Positions 13,990-20,867 of a stretch of DNA of 20,867 bases are shown here, piece after piece (position 1 is the first letter of the stretch; the number at the start of each line of letters is the position of its first letter). Both the position numbers and the translations under genes were made by a program. The notes below the pieces were generated by a model. The model had not been told where the DNA came from and made no database searches. It saw nothing but the letters and a program-made list of their open reading frames with translations. Location of the stretch: positions 1-20,867 of the forward strand of contig JAEWSL010000016.1 of assembly GCA_023398295.1 (NCBI GenBank), in the 5' to 3' direction. The DNA is from Elusimicrobiota bacterium (GTDB taxonomy: Bacteria; Elusimicrobiota; Elusimicrobia; Elusimicrobiales; Elusimicrobiaceae).

Positions 13990-14940
13990 CTACTTAAACA
14001 TCTCGCTTATGGATCTGCCGTCATGGTTTCTGCTTATGGCGTCAGCCAGAATATGAGAAATCGTCAAAACCTGCACTTTAGCGCCGAATTTTCTAGTTTC
14101 GGGAAGAGTATCGGTTATAAACAATTTTTCTATGGCGGAATTTTCAACTTTCTCGTTCCCGTCGCGCGATAAAACGCCGTGCGTGCAAACGGCTATTATC
14201 TTCTTTGCGCCGTTTTCCTTTATCTTATTTGCCACTACAGATAAAGTGCCCGCCGTATCAACGATGTCATCAACGATGATTGCCGTCTTATCCTTTACGT
14301 CGCCGATGATGTTGTAAACTACGGCTTCATTGGCTTTGGGACGGCGTTTATCTATAATGACAAGCCCCGCATCCATGCGCGCGGCAAATTGTCTTGCGCG
14401 CTCAACGCCGCCGACGTCGGGAGAAACTACCACCAAATCTTTTGGGCGGTTTTTAAGAAAATATTCCAAAAACACGCCGCGCGCCCTTAAGTGGTCCAGA
14501 GGGATATCAAAAAAACCCTGAATCTGGCCCGCGTGCAGATCAACGGCCATAACGCGGTCCGCGCCGGCCATCGCAATTAAATTGGAAACAAGTTTTGCCG
14601 TAATAGGCACGCGCGGGCCGCCTTTTCTGTCGGCTCTTGCATAACCGAAATACGGAATAACCGCCGTAATGCGTCCCGCGCTTGCGCGGCGCATGGCGTC
14701 TATGGCTACCAAAAGCTCCATAAGATTTTCATTAACCGGCGGGCAGGTGGGCTGGATTATATAGCAGTCGTCGCCGCGGACGCTTTCCAGCACTTGAATG
14801 TCCACTTCGCCGTCGGCAAATCTGTCAACGCGCAAAGCGCCCAATTCTTTGTTCAAATGCTTTGCAATTTTCTCCGCCAGGGGGCGGTTGGCATTGCAGG
14901 TAAAGACTTTCAACTCCCTTGAACATTGGCATCTCGTCAT
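13990..14940 (-). CDS. prs: Ribose-phosphate pyrophosphokinase
   Basis: A 316-residue cytosolic enzyme that forms PRPP from ribose-5-phosphate and ATP; PRPP feeds nucleotide, His and Trp synthesis and the Apt reaction encoded nearby. Motifs: RFADGEVDI near 40-48, the ATP-site block QPTCPPVNENLMELL (63-77), the metal-binding VDLHAGQIQGFFD (133-145, His136), the flexible-loop KRRPKANEA (198-206) and the PRPP loop IIVDDIVDTAGTL (221-233). The length is standard. It is joined to glmU by an ATGA overlap, so the two are translationally coupled. Confidence 0.98.
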   Translation of the reverse strand: MTRCQCSRELKVFTCNANRPLAEKIAKHLNKELGALRVDRFADGEVDIQVLESVRGDDCYIIQPTCPPVNENLMELLVAIDAMRRASAGRITAVIPYFGYARADRKGGPRVPITAKLVSNLIAMAGADRVMAVDLHAGQIQGFFDIPLDHLRARGVFLEYFLKNRPKDLVVVSPDVGGVERARQFAARMDAGLVIIDKRRPKANEAVVYNIIGDVKDKTAIIVDDIVDTAGTLSVVANKIKENGAKKIIAVCTHGVLSRDGNEKVENSAIEKLFITDTLPETRKFGAKVQVLTISHILADAISRNHDGRSISEMFK

Positions 14941-16343
14941 TTGGTTTTATCCTTTTTTACGTCTTTAATTAAATTGACCTGCCGTGCGCGCGCTATGGCA
15001 AGCGCGCCGCGGGGGATATCCTCGGTTATAGTGGAACCCGCACCGATTTTAACGTCGCGCCCGATTTTAACCGGCGCGACAAAATTTGTGTTTGAACCTA
15101 CAAAAGCGCCGTCGCCAATAAGCGTCTGATGTTTTGCTTTGCCGTCGTAATTGCAGGTTATGGTGCCCGCGCCGATATTAACTTTTTTGCCTATAACGCT
15201 GTCCCCCACGTACGATAAATGCGGCACTTTAGAACCCTGCCCTATGACGGATTTTTTTATTTCCACAAAATCGCCCGCTTTTGCATTGTCTTTAAGAACG
15301 CTCTGCGGACGCAAATAAGCATAAGGCCCCACCTGGCAGTTTTTACCCACGTTGCTTTCCACAATGTAGCTGCCGCCTTTTATCACCGCGCCGTCTGATA
15401 TTTGACAGTTCTCAAGCCAGCAGGAGGGCCCTATAAAACAGTTTTTGCCGATAACGGTTTTACCGCAGATAAACGCATTGGGATAGACTTGCGTATCTTC
15501 GCCTATTTTAACCGTATCTTCTATATAAGTTACCTGCGGATCAATTATAATTACGCCCGCGTCCATAAGTTTTTCATTTGTTTTTACGCGCATAAGCGCG
15601 GCGGCCTGAGCCAATTGTTTTTTAGAATTTATACCCATAGCTTCGCGATAATCCTCCGCCTTAAAAACTTCCACTTTGCCGCCGCCGTTTTTTAGCAGCG
15701 ACAAAACGTCGGTAAGATAATATTCCCTTTTGGGTCCCTGCGGTTTTAATAATTTAAGTTTTTCAATAAGAGGGGCCGTTTCAAAAATATACATACCGGA
15801 GTTTACTTCTTTTATCAAAGAGGTTTTTGCGTCCGTTTCGCTTTCTTCCACAATTCTGCAAAAGCCGCCGCCATCTTCCCTCACGATGCGCCCGTAGCCT
15901 TTGGGGCAGGGCACTTCAACGGTAAGAACGGTGCAAAGCGCGCCGCTTGCGTCGTGGTGTTTGATTAAGCGAAGAAGGGTTAGGCTTTCTATTAAAGGCG
16001 CGTCGCCCGCCAAAATTAAAACCCTTTTATATTTCCCAAAAAAAGAAACAGCCGCGCGCGCGGCTGTGCCGCTGCCCGTAAGCTCTTTTTGCACGACAAA
16101 AGCCACGGGATTTTTTATATCCCAGTTCGCAAGATTTTCGGTAACGGATTTTTTGAGGAGAGCCGCCTGCCAGCCGATTAATACGCCCATAGCGCAAGGC
16201 TTTACTTCCTGCGCGGTTTTGAGAATATGCCCAAGCATAGCCCGCCCGCAGACGCGGTGCATCGGTTTGGGGGAGGAAGACTTCATTCTTGTGCCTTTTC
16301 CCCCCGCTAAAATGAGGATGCACAGATTTTTGTCGGCTACCAT
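14937..16343 (-). CDS. glmU: Bifunctional UDP-GlcNAc pyrophosphorylase / GlcN-1-P N-acetyltransferase
   Basis: A 468-residue enzyme making UDP-N-acetylglucosamine for peptidoglycan and lipopolysaccharide. The N-terminal uridylyltransferase domain (to about 230) has the nucleotide-binding LILAGGKGTRMKSSSPK (11-26), with LAGG in place of the usual LAAG. The C-terminal left-handed beta-helix holds the acetyltransferase site: the YLRP Arg, the EIKK lysine, catalytic His near 375 in GSKVPHLSYVGD, and NYDGKAKH. The start is set at ATG 16343 with AAGGA about 8 nt upstream; a longer frame to 16445 runs through the terminator and is rejected. A TATAAT lies about 45 bp upstream. Confidence 0.97.
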   Translation of the reverse strand: MVADKNLCILILAGGKGTRMKSSSPKPMHRVCGRAMLGHILKTAQEVKPCAMGVLIGWQAALLKKSVTENLANWDIKNPVAFVVQKELTGSGTAARAAVSFFGKYKRVLILAGDAPLIESLTLLRLIKHHDASGALCTVLTVEVPCPKGYGRIVREDGGGFCRIVEESETDAKTSLIKEVNSGMYIFETAPLIEKLKLLKPQGPKREYYLTDVLSLLKNGGGKVEVFKAEDYREAMGINSKKQLAQAAALMRVKTNEKLMDAGVIIIDPQVTYIEDTVKIGEDTQVYPNAFICGKTVIGKNCFIGPSCWLENCQISDGAVIKGGSYIVESNVGKNCQVGPYAYLRPQSVLKDNAKAGDFVEIKKSVIGQGSKVPHLSYVGDSVIGKKVNIGAGTITCNYDGKAKHQTLIGDGAFVGSNTNFVAPVKIGRDVKIGAGSTITEDIPRGALAIARARQVNLIKDVKKDKTK

Positions 16344-16388
16344 AGTTATATTCCTTACTCTTGCCGTAGAATCTTTACTACTATATAA

Positions 16389-16394
16389 ATTATA
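16389..16394 (-). promoter_or_regulatory. Predicted -10 box of the glmU operon
   Basis: A perfect TATAAT on the minus strand, about 45 bp before the glmU ATG. It lies just after the T-tract of the upstream terminator, so the -35 region would fall inside that hairpin. No good -35 element is seen (TTTGCG at 17 bp). Confidence 0.5.
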
Positions 16395-16395
16395 C

Positions 16396-16430
16396 AAAAA
16401 AATGCCGCCTCCGCAAAAGGGGGAGGCGGC
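16396..16430 (-). terminator. Rho-independent terminator of the two-gene secreted-protein unit
   Basis: On the minus strand a 9-bp GC-rich stem (GCCGCCTCC / GGAGGCGGC) with a 9-nt loop is followed after one A by seven T residues. It begins about 20 bp after the stop codon of the gene at 16450 and separates it from glmU. Confidence 0.9.
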
Positions 16431-16449
16431 GTTGAAAACCGGCAAAAAA

Positions 16450-17181
16450 CTATTTATTTACAGAAGCGCTCCCCGCGCTTTTGTTTACAGGGACAATATC
16501 AATCAAAAACAAATTTTGTATGACGCTTTCTCTTGAGGGATTTAGCTTTTCTATGTCCGCGGAAGCGTCTTTTACTTTCGCGGCATACTCGGTATAATAG
16601 ATGGTATTGTTTGCGGAAGTATATTTTCTGGCGATATAATAAGAAGAACCCTTTTTAGGCTTTACAAGACAGTCCACCACGCCGACGTCTTTCTTATCGG
16701 AGAACATCCTGAGGAAACATTGCGAATCTCTGTTCGCAGACAAAATTTCGCCTATATATTTTTCCGCGGCGGCCTTCACTTCAGTTTTGGAGGGTTTTAT
16801 CTCTTCAAAAGCGCTCATCTTTAGAACGTAGCCGTCTTTTGTTTCTTTATCAAGATAATAATCGTTTACCCAACCTTTCTCGTTTTTAGCCATATCTTTA
16901 AGAAAATATTTCTTGTCCAAAAAAAAGATATATTCTTTGCCTACGACCGGGCCGCCCTTGATATTAAAGGAGATAGGGCTGCCCACAATTTTAGGCTGGG
17001 GCGCGCTTGCTTTCTTGACGGAAGAAATTTCCTTTTGCGCGACGGGGGCCGCAGCTTGCGGCGCAGCCGCGCTTACTTTAACAGCCGGCTTTTTTGGCAC
17101 AATTTTAACTACAATCGGATCGGCGCAGAAAGACGGCAAAGCAAATAAAACAACGGCTGAAAACATAAGAATCTTTTTCAT
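16450..17181 (-). CDS. Secreted protein of unknown function
   Basis: A 243-residue protein I do not recognise. It has a clear N-terminal signal peptide (hydrophobic core about 5-17, likely cleavage after A20) and no lipobox. A Lys/Ala/Pro/Val-rich low-complexity stretch (about 22-65) resembles a periplasmic spacer. A soluble domain of about 170 residues then follows, with two cysteines (C155, C171) that could pair. Aromatic residues are frequent (GKEYIFFLDKKYFL, SSYYIARKY). The ribosome binding site AAAGGAGGG is excellent. It probably shares a transcript with the ankyrin-like gene upstream (72-bp gap) and ends at the terminator 16396-16430. Confidence 0.85.
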   Translation of the reverse strand: MKKILMFSAVVLFALPSFCADPIVVKIVPKKPAVKVSAAAPQAAAPVAQKEISSVKKASAPQPKIVGSPISFNIKGGPVVGKEYIFFLDKKYFLKDMAKNEKGWVNDYYLDKETKDGYVLKMSAFEEIKPSKTEVKAAAEKYIGEILSANRDSQCFLRMFSDKKDVGVVDCLVKPKKGSSYYIARKYTSANNTIYYTEYAAKVKDASADIEKLNPSRESVIQNLFLIDIVPVNKSAGSASVNK

Positions 17182-17253
17182 ATTTACACCCTCCTTTGGT
17201 ATTTTACTAAAAGAAACAGCAGACCTATAAACCCCTTTTTTGGGCTCGCTTTC

Positions 17254-18081
17254 TCAGAACCTTTGCGCCAGACCTTTTGCGCCGCGGTATTTTTCGTGCA
17301 TAATGGCTTCGGCATTATTTTTGCTGATACCCATAGCCGTAAGAATTCTGTGCGCTCTGGAATGGGCTTTTTCCTCATTCTCATTGCTTAGAGCATAATC
17401 AAAAGCGCTGTAATTATCAACATCGGTAGCGTAAAAATCAACGGACGGTTTATTTATAAGATAATCAAACATTTTATCGCTGCCAAGCTCGGCCACGTAC
17501 ATAAAAAGCGTTGCGTAAGCATAATTATCTTTTGAAATATAATTCAAATCGCCGCCGTAATTGATAAGCATGTCCACAAGTTCGGGGGAATCTATCATAG
17601 TAAGCTCCATCCCGTTCTGAGAGAGCACCCTTTTTGGCTTGGCGCCGAGTTTAAGCGCCATTTCAAAAATGCCCAAATCATCTTCCGTCGTCAGGTAAAA
17701 AATGCCGTCCAGATACTGCGGGCCGTTAATGTTTATATCCTGGTCGGTATAAAATAATTCCTGCAGGACGACGCTTTCATAATAATGCTTGGGATCCTGC
17801 GGTTTGTTTTCGCGCGCAAGATAATGCCCGTCCCAAATAGCCCAGGTAGGAAAATACTTGGAGTCAAAAGAAGCCCCTTTGGTAAAAAGTTCGTGCCAGC
17901 CTACGGTAATATTATTGTCGGCAAAAACCTGTCTGTCGCGGAGATATCTGTTCCTTCTTTCGTCTTCCGTTTCCGGATACTCGGACTGAAGTCCCGATAT
18001 CACCTTTTGAGCAAAGACATACGGCGAGAAAACGGGGAATATCGCAAAGATAAAAACAGCCGCATAAATTAAACGTTTCAT
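17254..18081 (-). CDS. Secreted ankyrin-repeat-like protein
   Basis: A 275-residue protein with a signal peptide (MKRLIYAAVFIFAIFPVFSP, cleavage near AQ at about 24-25). Residues about 115-250 fall into three or four degenerate ankyrin-like units of about 33 residues, for example ELVDMLINYGGDLNY and DKMFDYLINKPSVDFY. Ankyrin repeats normally mediate protein binding; exported versions occur in several diderm bacteria. The start is placed at ATG 18081, which has GGAGG 8 nt upstream; an in-frame GTG 9 bp earlier lies too close to that site. It ends in TGA and is followed by the unknown secreted gene. The repeat assignment is by eye. Confidence 0.8.
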   Translation of the reverse strand: MKRLIYAAVFIFAIFPVFSPYVFAQKVISGLQSEYPETEDERRNRYLRDRQVFADNNITVGWHELFTKGASFDSKYFPTWAIWDGHYLARENKPQDPKHYYESVVLQELFYTDQDININGPQYLDGIFYLTTEDDLGIFEMALKLGAKPKRVLSQNGMELTMIDSPELVDMLINYGGDLNYISKDNYAYATLFMYVAELGSDKMFDYLINKPSVDFYATDVDNYSAFDYALSNENEEKAHSRAHRILTAMGISKNNAEAIMHEKYRGAKGLAQRF

Positions 18082-18104
18082 AAACCGCACCTCCCTGTTA
18101 CGAT

Positions 18105-18113
18105 ATTATAGCA
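18105..18113 (-). promoter_or_regulatory. Predicted extended -10 promoter of the ankyrin-like gene
   Basis: TGCTATAAT on the minus strand is an exact extended -10 element (TGnTATAAT). It begins 24 bp before the ATG at 18081 and directly abuts the T-tract of the mreB terminator. An extended -10 would explain the lack of a recognisable -35, which would lie inside the hairpin. Confidence 0.6.
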
Positions 18114-18142
18114 AAACGGCGGGGCTTTTTGCCCCGCCGTTT
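18114..18142 (-). terminator. Terminator after mreB
   Basis: A perfect 12-bp stem (AAACGGCGGGGC / GCCCCGCCGTTT) with a 5-nt loop lies about 20 bp after the mreB stop. The minus strand continues with TTTT. It is strongly GC-rich at the core and should end the rpsD-rpoA-rplQ-mreB transcript. Confidence 0.85.
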
Positions 18143-18161
18143 ATCAGCAAAAACTGCCGGA

Positions 18162-19181
18162 TTATTTCTTAAACCGGCCTTCGGCCAAAAACTCCAGATA
18201 CTTGCCCGCTCCTAAAGCGACGCAACTTAAAGGATCGGCCGCGCGGTTAACTGGGATATCGGTTTCCTTTCGTATAAGCTCTGTCAACCCTTTAAGAAGA
18301 GAACCGCCGCCCGCCACGACTAAACCCCTGTCAACAAGGTCGGCCGCAAGCTCGGGGGGAGTTTCCTCTAGCGTGTTCTTTACAAGCTCAACTATCGCGC
18401 GCACGGGTTCTAAAAGAGCCTGGCGTATTTCTTCGGAGGTAACGGTCATGGTGCGCGGAAGACCCTGGGTTTGGTCCCTGCCTTTTACTTCCATGGTCTT
18501 CTCTTCTTCCTGAGGATATACTGAGCCGATGTTTATCTTAACGTCTTCGGCCGTGGTTTCGCCTATAATCAAATTGTGTTTCTTCCTGAAATACTGCACG
18601 ATGCAGTCGGTAAGTTCGTCGCCGGCAATGTCAATTGATTTTGCCACCACCATGCCGCCTAAAGAAATTACCGCCACTTCCGTGGTGCCGCCGCCGATAT
18701 CAACTATCATGCTTGCGTGCGGCTCGTTAATAGGCAAGTCCGCGCCCATGGCAGAGGCCATAGGCTCTTCAATCAAATATACGTCGCGCGCGCCGGCCTG
18801 TTTGGCTGCGTCTTCAACAGCGCGGCGCTCAACGCCGGTAATATCGGAAGGTATCCCTATTACAATTCTGGGCCTTAAAAGACTTTTGCGGGTATGCACG
18901 CTGCGAATAAAATACTTTATCATAGCCTGCGTAACTTCAAAATCCGCTATGACGCCGTTTTTCATCGGGCGCACGGCAATAATATTTGCCGGCGTCCTGC
19001 CGAGCATCTGCTTTGCCTTGCTGCCCACGGCTTTGACTTCCCCCGTGTCCCTGTCAAGGGCTACGACGGAAGGCTCCCTAAGCACTATGCCTTTGTCTTT
19101 GATGTAAATAAGACAGTTGGCCGTGCCCAGGTCCATACCCATATCGTTTGATAAAAGGCCGCCTAAATAGTCCAATACCAT
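18162..19181 (-). CDS. mreB: Rod-shape-determining actin homolog MreB
   Basis: A 339-residue cytoskeletal ATPase that guides side-wall peptidoglycan synthesis, implying a rod-shaped cell. Actin-fold motifs: phosphate-1 DMGMDLGTANCLIY (13-26), the phosphate-2 MIVDIGGGTTEVAVISLGG and the adenosine loop VVAGGGSLLKGL. The length is standard. The ribosome binding site GGGAG is 9 nt before ATG. The gene follows rplQ by only 20 bp and is followed by a strong terminator; mreC and mreD are not adjacent. The short gap suggests it is transcribed from the ribosomal alpha operon unless a hidden promoter lies inside rplQ. Confidence 0.98.
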   Translation of the reverse strand: MVLDYLGGLLSNDMGMDLGTANCLIYIKDKGIVLREPSVVALDRDTGEVKAVGSKAKQMLGRTPANIIAVRPMKNGVIADFEVTQAMIKYFIRSVHTRKSLLRPRIVIGIPSDITGVERRAVEDAAKQAGARDVYLIEEPMASAMGADLPINEPHASMIVDIGGGTTEVAVISLGGMVVAKSIDIAGDELTDCIVQYFRKKHNLIIGETTAEDVKINIGSVYPQEEEKTMEVKGRDQTQGLPRTMTVTSEEIRQALLEPVRAIVELVKNTLEETPPELAADLVDRGLVVAGGGSLLKGLTELIRKETDIPVNRAADPLSCVALGAGKYLEFLAEGRFKK

Positions 19182-19201
19182 AAAGCGCGCTCCCGTTTCT
19201 T

Positions 19202-19546
19202 TTATTCTACTAATTTTATTACCGCTACCTGCGCGTTATCGCCTTTTCTTACGCCGGCTTTATAAATCCTGGTGTAGCCGCCGTCGCGTTTTGCATATCT
19301 TTCGCAAAGAACTTCCACAAGTTTTTTGTATGCAACTTTATCGGAAACAAGATTCTTAAGCGCGGCTTTATCGCCCGCCTTTGCAAGAGTAATAAGCCCT
19401 TCCACTTCGCGGCGGACTTCTTTGGCCTTGGCTAAAGTAGTTTCAACTTCCTCATGCAAAACTATGCTGTTTGCCATGTTGGATAACATAGCCTTCCTGT
19501 GAGCAGAAGTCTTGCCTAATTTGCGGTATCCCGTGTTCTTTATCAT
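19202..19546 (-). CDS. rplQ: Ribosomal protein L17
   Basis: A 114-residue large-subunit protein at the usual place after rpoA. It begins with GYRKLGKTSAHRKAMLSNMA, the L17 signature, and continues with the VETTLAKAKEVRREVEGLITLAK helix and a C-terminal GYTRIYKAGVRKGDNA segment. The length matches the short bacterial form. It lies 15 bp from rpoA and 20 bp from mreB. Confidence 0.98.
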   Translation of the reverse strand: MIKNTGYRKLGKTSAHRKAMLSNMANSIVLHEEVETTLAKAKEVRREVEGLITLAKAGDKAALKNLVSDKVAYKKLVEVLCERYAKRDGGYTRIYKAGVRKGDNAQVAVIKLVE

Positions 19547-19561
19547 AATAAAAGCGCTCCC

Positions 19562-20524
19562 TTATAATTTCATGCCGAGCGTAAGCTTCATTGAGGCAAG
19601 CTTTTCTTTAACCTCATCAAGCGAACGCGTGCCGAAGTTTTTGACCATTTTAAGCTCGTCTTCCGTCTTAAGCACAAGGTCCTTGACCGTCTTTATGCCC
19701 GCGGATTTAAGACAGTTTACCGCGCGGGAAGAAAGTTCTATTAAATCAACCGGCTGCTCAAGATTATCTTCCAAAACCGCCTGAGAAACTACGGAGGTTT
19801 CCTTATCTTCGCTTTCTTCTTTTACAATCTCTTCGGTTTCTTCGCCTTCAATGGTGAAAATGTGTAAAGATTTTGACAGTAGAACCGCCGCCTGATGCAA
19901 CGCCTTTTTGGGTTCCAGAGTGCCGTCGGTGGTAATGTCAAGGATAAGCCTGTCATAGTCCGTCTTCTGTCCTACGCGGGCAGGTTCCACGTCGTAATGC
20001 ACTTTTAAGATAGGAGAAAAAATGGAATCAATCGGCATAAAGCCCGCCGGTCTTGTCCCCTTGGGGCTTTCTTCGCTGTAACCCTTGCCTTTGGAAATTT
20101 CTATCTCTATCCTTAAAGAACCGCCGGCTTCTATAGAGGCTATTTCAAGATCTTTGTTGATAATCTCAACGCCGTCCACTTCCTTTATGCTGCCTGCCGT
20201 GACAATGCCCGGTTTTTTGCACTCAAGCGTAAGATACTCTCTGTTCCTGCCTTCCATCTTAACGCGCAGCTTCTTTAAGTTCAAAAGGATTTGTATTACG
20301 TCTTCCTTTACGTTGGGAATAGTGCTGTACTCGTGCGTAGTGCCTTCAATGCGCACCGCCGTAACCGCGCTGCCTTCAAGCCCGCTTAAAAGAATCCTGC
20401 GCAGGGAATTGCCCACCGTATGTCCATAGCCGGATTCATAAGGCTCCGCTACAAATTTAGCGTAAGTATTGCTTTCTTCTTCTACCTTAATATTTTTTGG
20501 CAAAACCAAATTTTCAAAAGCCAT
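19562..20524 (-). CDS. rpoA: DNA-directed RNA polymerase alpha subunit
   Basis: A 320-residue assembly and activator-contact subunit of RNA polymerase. The N-terminal dimerization domain (to about 225) has FVAEPYESGYGHTVGNSLRRILLSGLEG-type residues (26-53), the classic alpha signature. An acidic linker (about 228-250) is followed by the C-terminal DNA-binding domain (about 258-315) with the SSRAVNCLKSAGIKTVKDL helix-hairpin-helix. The length is typical. It has a GGAGG site immediately upstream and lies 12 bp after rpsD. Confidence 0.98.
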   Translation of the reverse strand: MAFENLVLPKNIKVEEESNTYAKFVAEPYESGYGHTVGNSLRRILLSGLEGSAVTAVRIEGTTHEYSTIPNVKEDVIQILLNLKKLRVKMEGRNREYLTLECKKPGIVTAGSIKEVDGVEIINKDLEIASIEAGGSLRIEIEISKGKGYSEESPKGTRPAGFMPIDSIFSPILKVHYDVEPARVGQKTDYDRLILDITTDGTLEPKKALHQAAVLLSKSLHIFTIEGEETEEIVKEESEDKETSVVSQAVLEDNLEQPVDLIELSSRAVNCLKSAGIKTVKDLVLKTEDELKMVKNFGTRSLDEVKEKLASMKLTLGMKL

Positions 20525-20536
20525 ATTTCCTCCAAA

Positions 20537-20867
20537 CTATTTAGAATAGTGTTCTACTATCAGCTGATCGTTGACAGGATAGCTGAAATCGCTTCTGTCA
20601 GGCATTCTGAGCAGCGTAACCGTGTTTGTTGAGGCGTCAAATTCCAGGAAAGAAGGCCTTAAAGAACGTTTTTGACTATCGTCCAAACCCTGTTTTATCA
20701 TAACGTTTGCCGCTAATTTGGCGTTAAGGGCGATTTTATCGCCTACTTTTGCCTGGTAGGACGGAACGTTAAGCGCTTTGCCGTTAACGGTTATATGCCC
20801 GTGCAAAACTAACTGGCGCGCCGTTCTTAAAGAAGAGGCAAAACCCGCCCTCTTTACCAAATTATCA
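20537..20867 (-). CDS. rpsD: Ribosomal protein S4 (C-terminal part)
   Basis: The frame is open to the window edge; the first complete codon starts at 20866 and reads DNLVKRAGFASSLRTARQLV, the S4 RNA-binding domain start. It continues with HGHITVNGKALNVPSY and ends SDFSYPVNDQLIVEHYSK. About half of the roughly 200-residue protein is present. The TTG at 20860 is not a real start. S4 commonly represses the alpha operon by binding its leader, which would lie outside the window. Confidence 0.97.
   Translation of the reverse strand, partial: DNLVKRAGFASSLRTARQLVLHGHITVNGKALNVPSYQAKVGDKIALNAKLAANVMIKQGLDDSQKRSLRPSFLEFDASTNTVTLLRMPDRSDFSYPVNDQLIVEHYSK

Noticed and set aside
16344..16445. N-terminal extension of glmU to 16445
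   Set aside because: It would translate through the terminator hairpin and promoter; ATG 16343 has a proper ribosome binding site and gives the standard GlmU N-terminus.
17225..17252. Possible terminator between the two secreted-protein genes
   Set aside because: The CCCC-TTTTTT-GGG arrangement gives only a 3-4 bp stem without a suitable U-tract.
18529..19107. Plus-strand open frame of 192 codons
   Set aside because: Antisense to mreB, whose actin motifs are complete; no independent coding evidence.

Overview
The window reads as the core genome of a diderm (Gram-negative-type) bacterium of moderate GC. The outer membrane is implied by a LolA-like lipoprotein carrier and a TolQ/TolR/TolA-type energy-transduction trio. 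Many motifs and the gene mix (MreB, group-2 sigma factor, L25/CTC, AccB) would fit a small-genome phylum such as Elusimicrobiota, but that assignment is only an inference from general resemblance. Nearly everything lies on the minus strand in long, tightly packed transcription units. TGA is used as an ordinary stop in several intact genes (pgpA, lolA, glmU, the sigma gene).

Layout in transcription order (minus strand, right to left). (1) 20867-18162: end of rpsD, then rpoA, rplQ and mreB, closed by a strong terminator at 18114-18142. MreB is thus physically attached to the ribosomal-protein/RNA-polymerase alpha operon. (2) 18081-16450: two secreted proteins, one with ankyrin-like repeats and one of unknown family, closed by a terminator at about 16396-16430. 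(3) 16343-10868: glmU, prs, rplY (CTC form), pth, a sigma-70-family gene and apt. Several are joined by ATGA overlaps, linking cell-wall precursor synthesis, PRPP/nucleotide metabolism and translation. A tRNA-Arg(CCT) follows at 10714-10786. (4) 10713-10431: a non-coding block with a long inverted repeat and a direct repeat, lying between convergent genes. (5) 9030-10430: a MATE exporter, the only plus-strand gene. (6) 8949-6910: a large polytopic membrane protein, glycosyltransferase-like, split by one in-frame TGA. (7) 6826-1: accB, a small winged-helix protein, ftsK, lolA, pgsA, pgpA, tolQ, tolR, tolA and the start of one further exported protein. This is a continuous envelope and cell-division operon.

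The envelope operon is functionally coherent: fatty-acid synthesis (AccB), phosphatidylglycerol synthesis (PgsA, PgpA), outer-membrane lipoprotein transport (LolA), chromosome segregation at the septum (FtsK) and outer-membrane constriction or energization (TolQRA). I found no CRISPR array, transposase, integrase or defence system. The points most worth a second look are the in-frame TGA in the membrane protein, the altered -10-recognition helix and C-terminal tail of the sigma factor, the 90-bp inverted repeat beside the tRNA gene, and promoters whose -10 boxes directly abut the preceding terminator.
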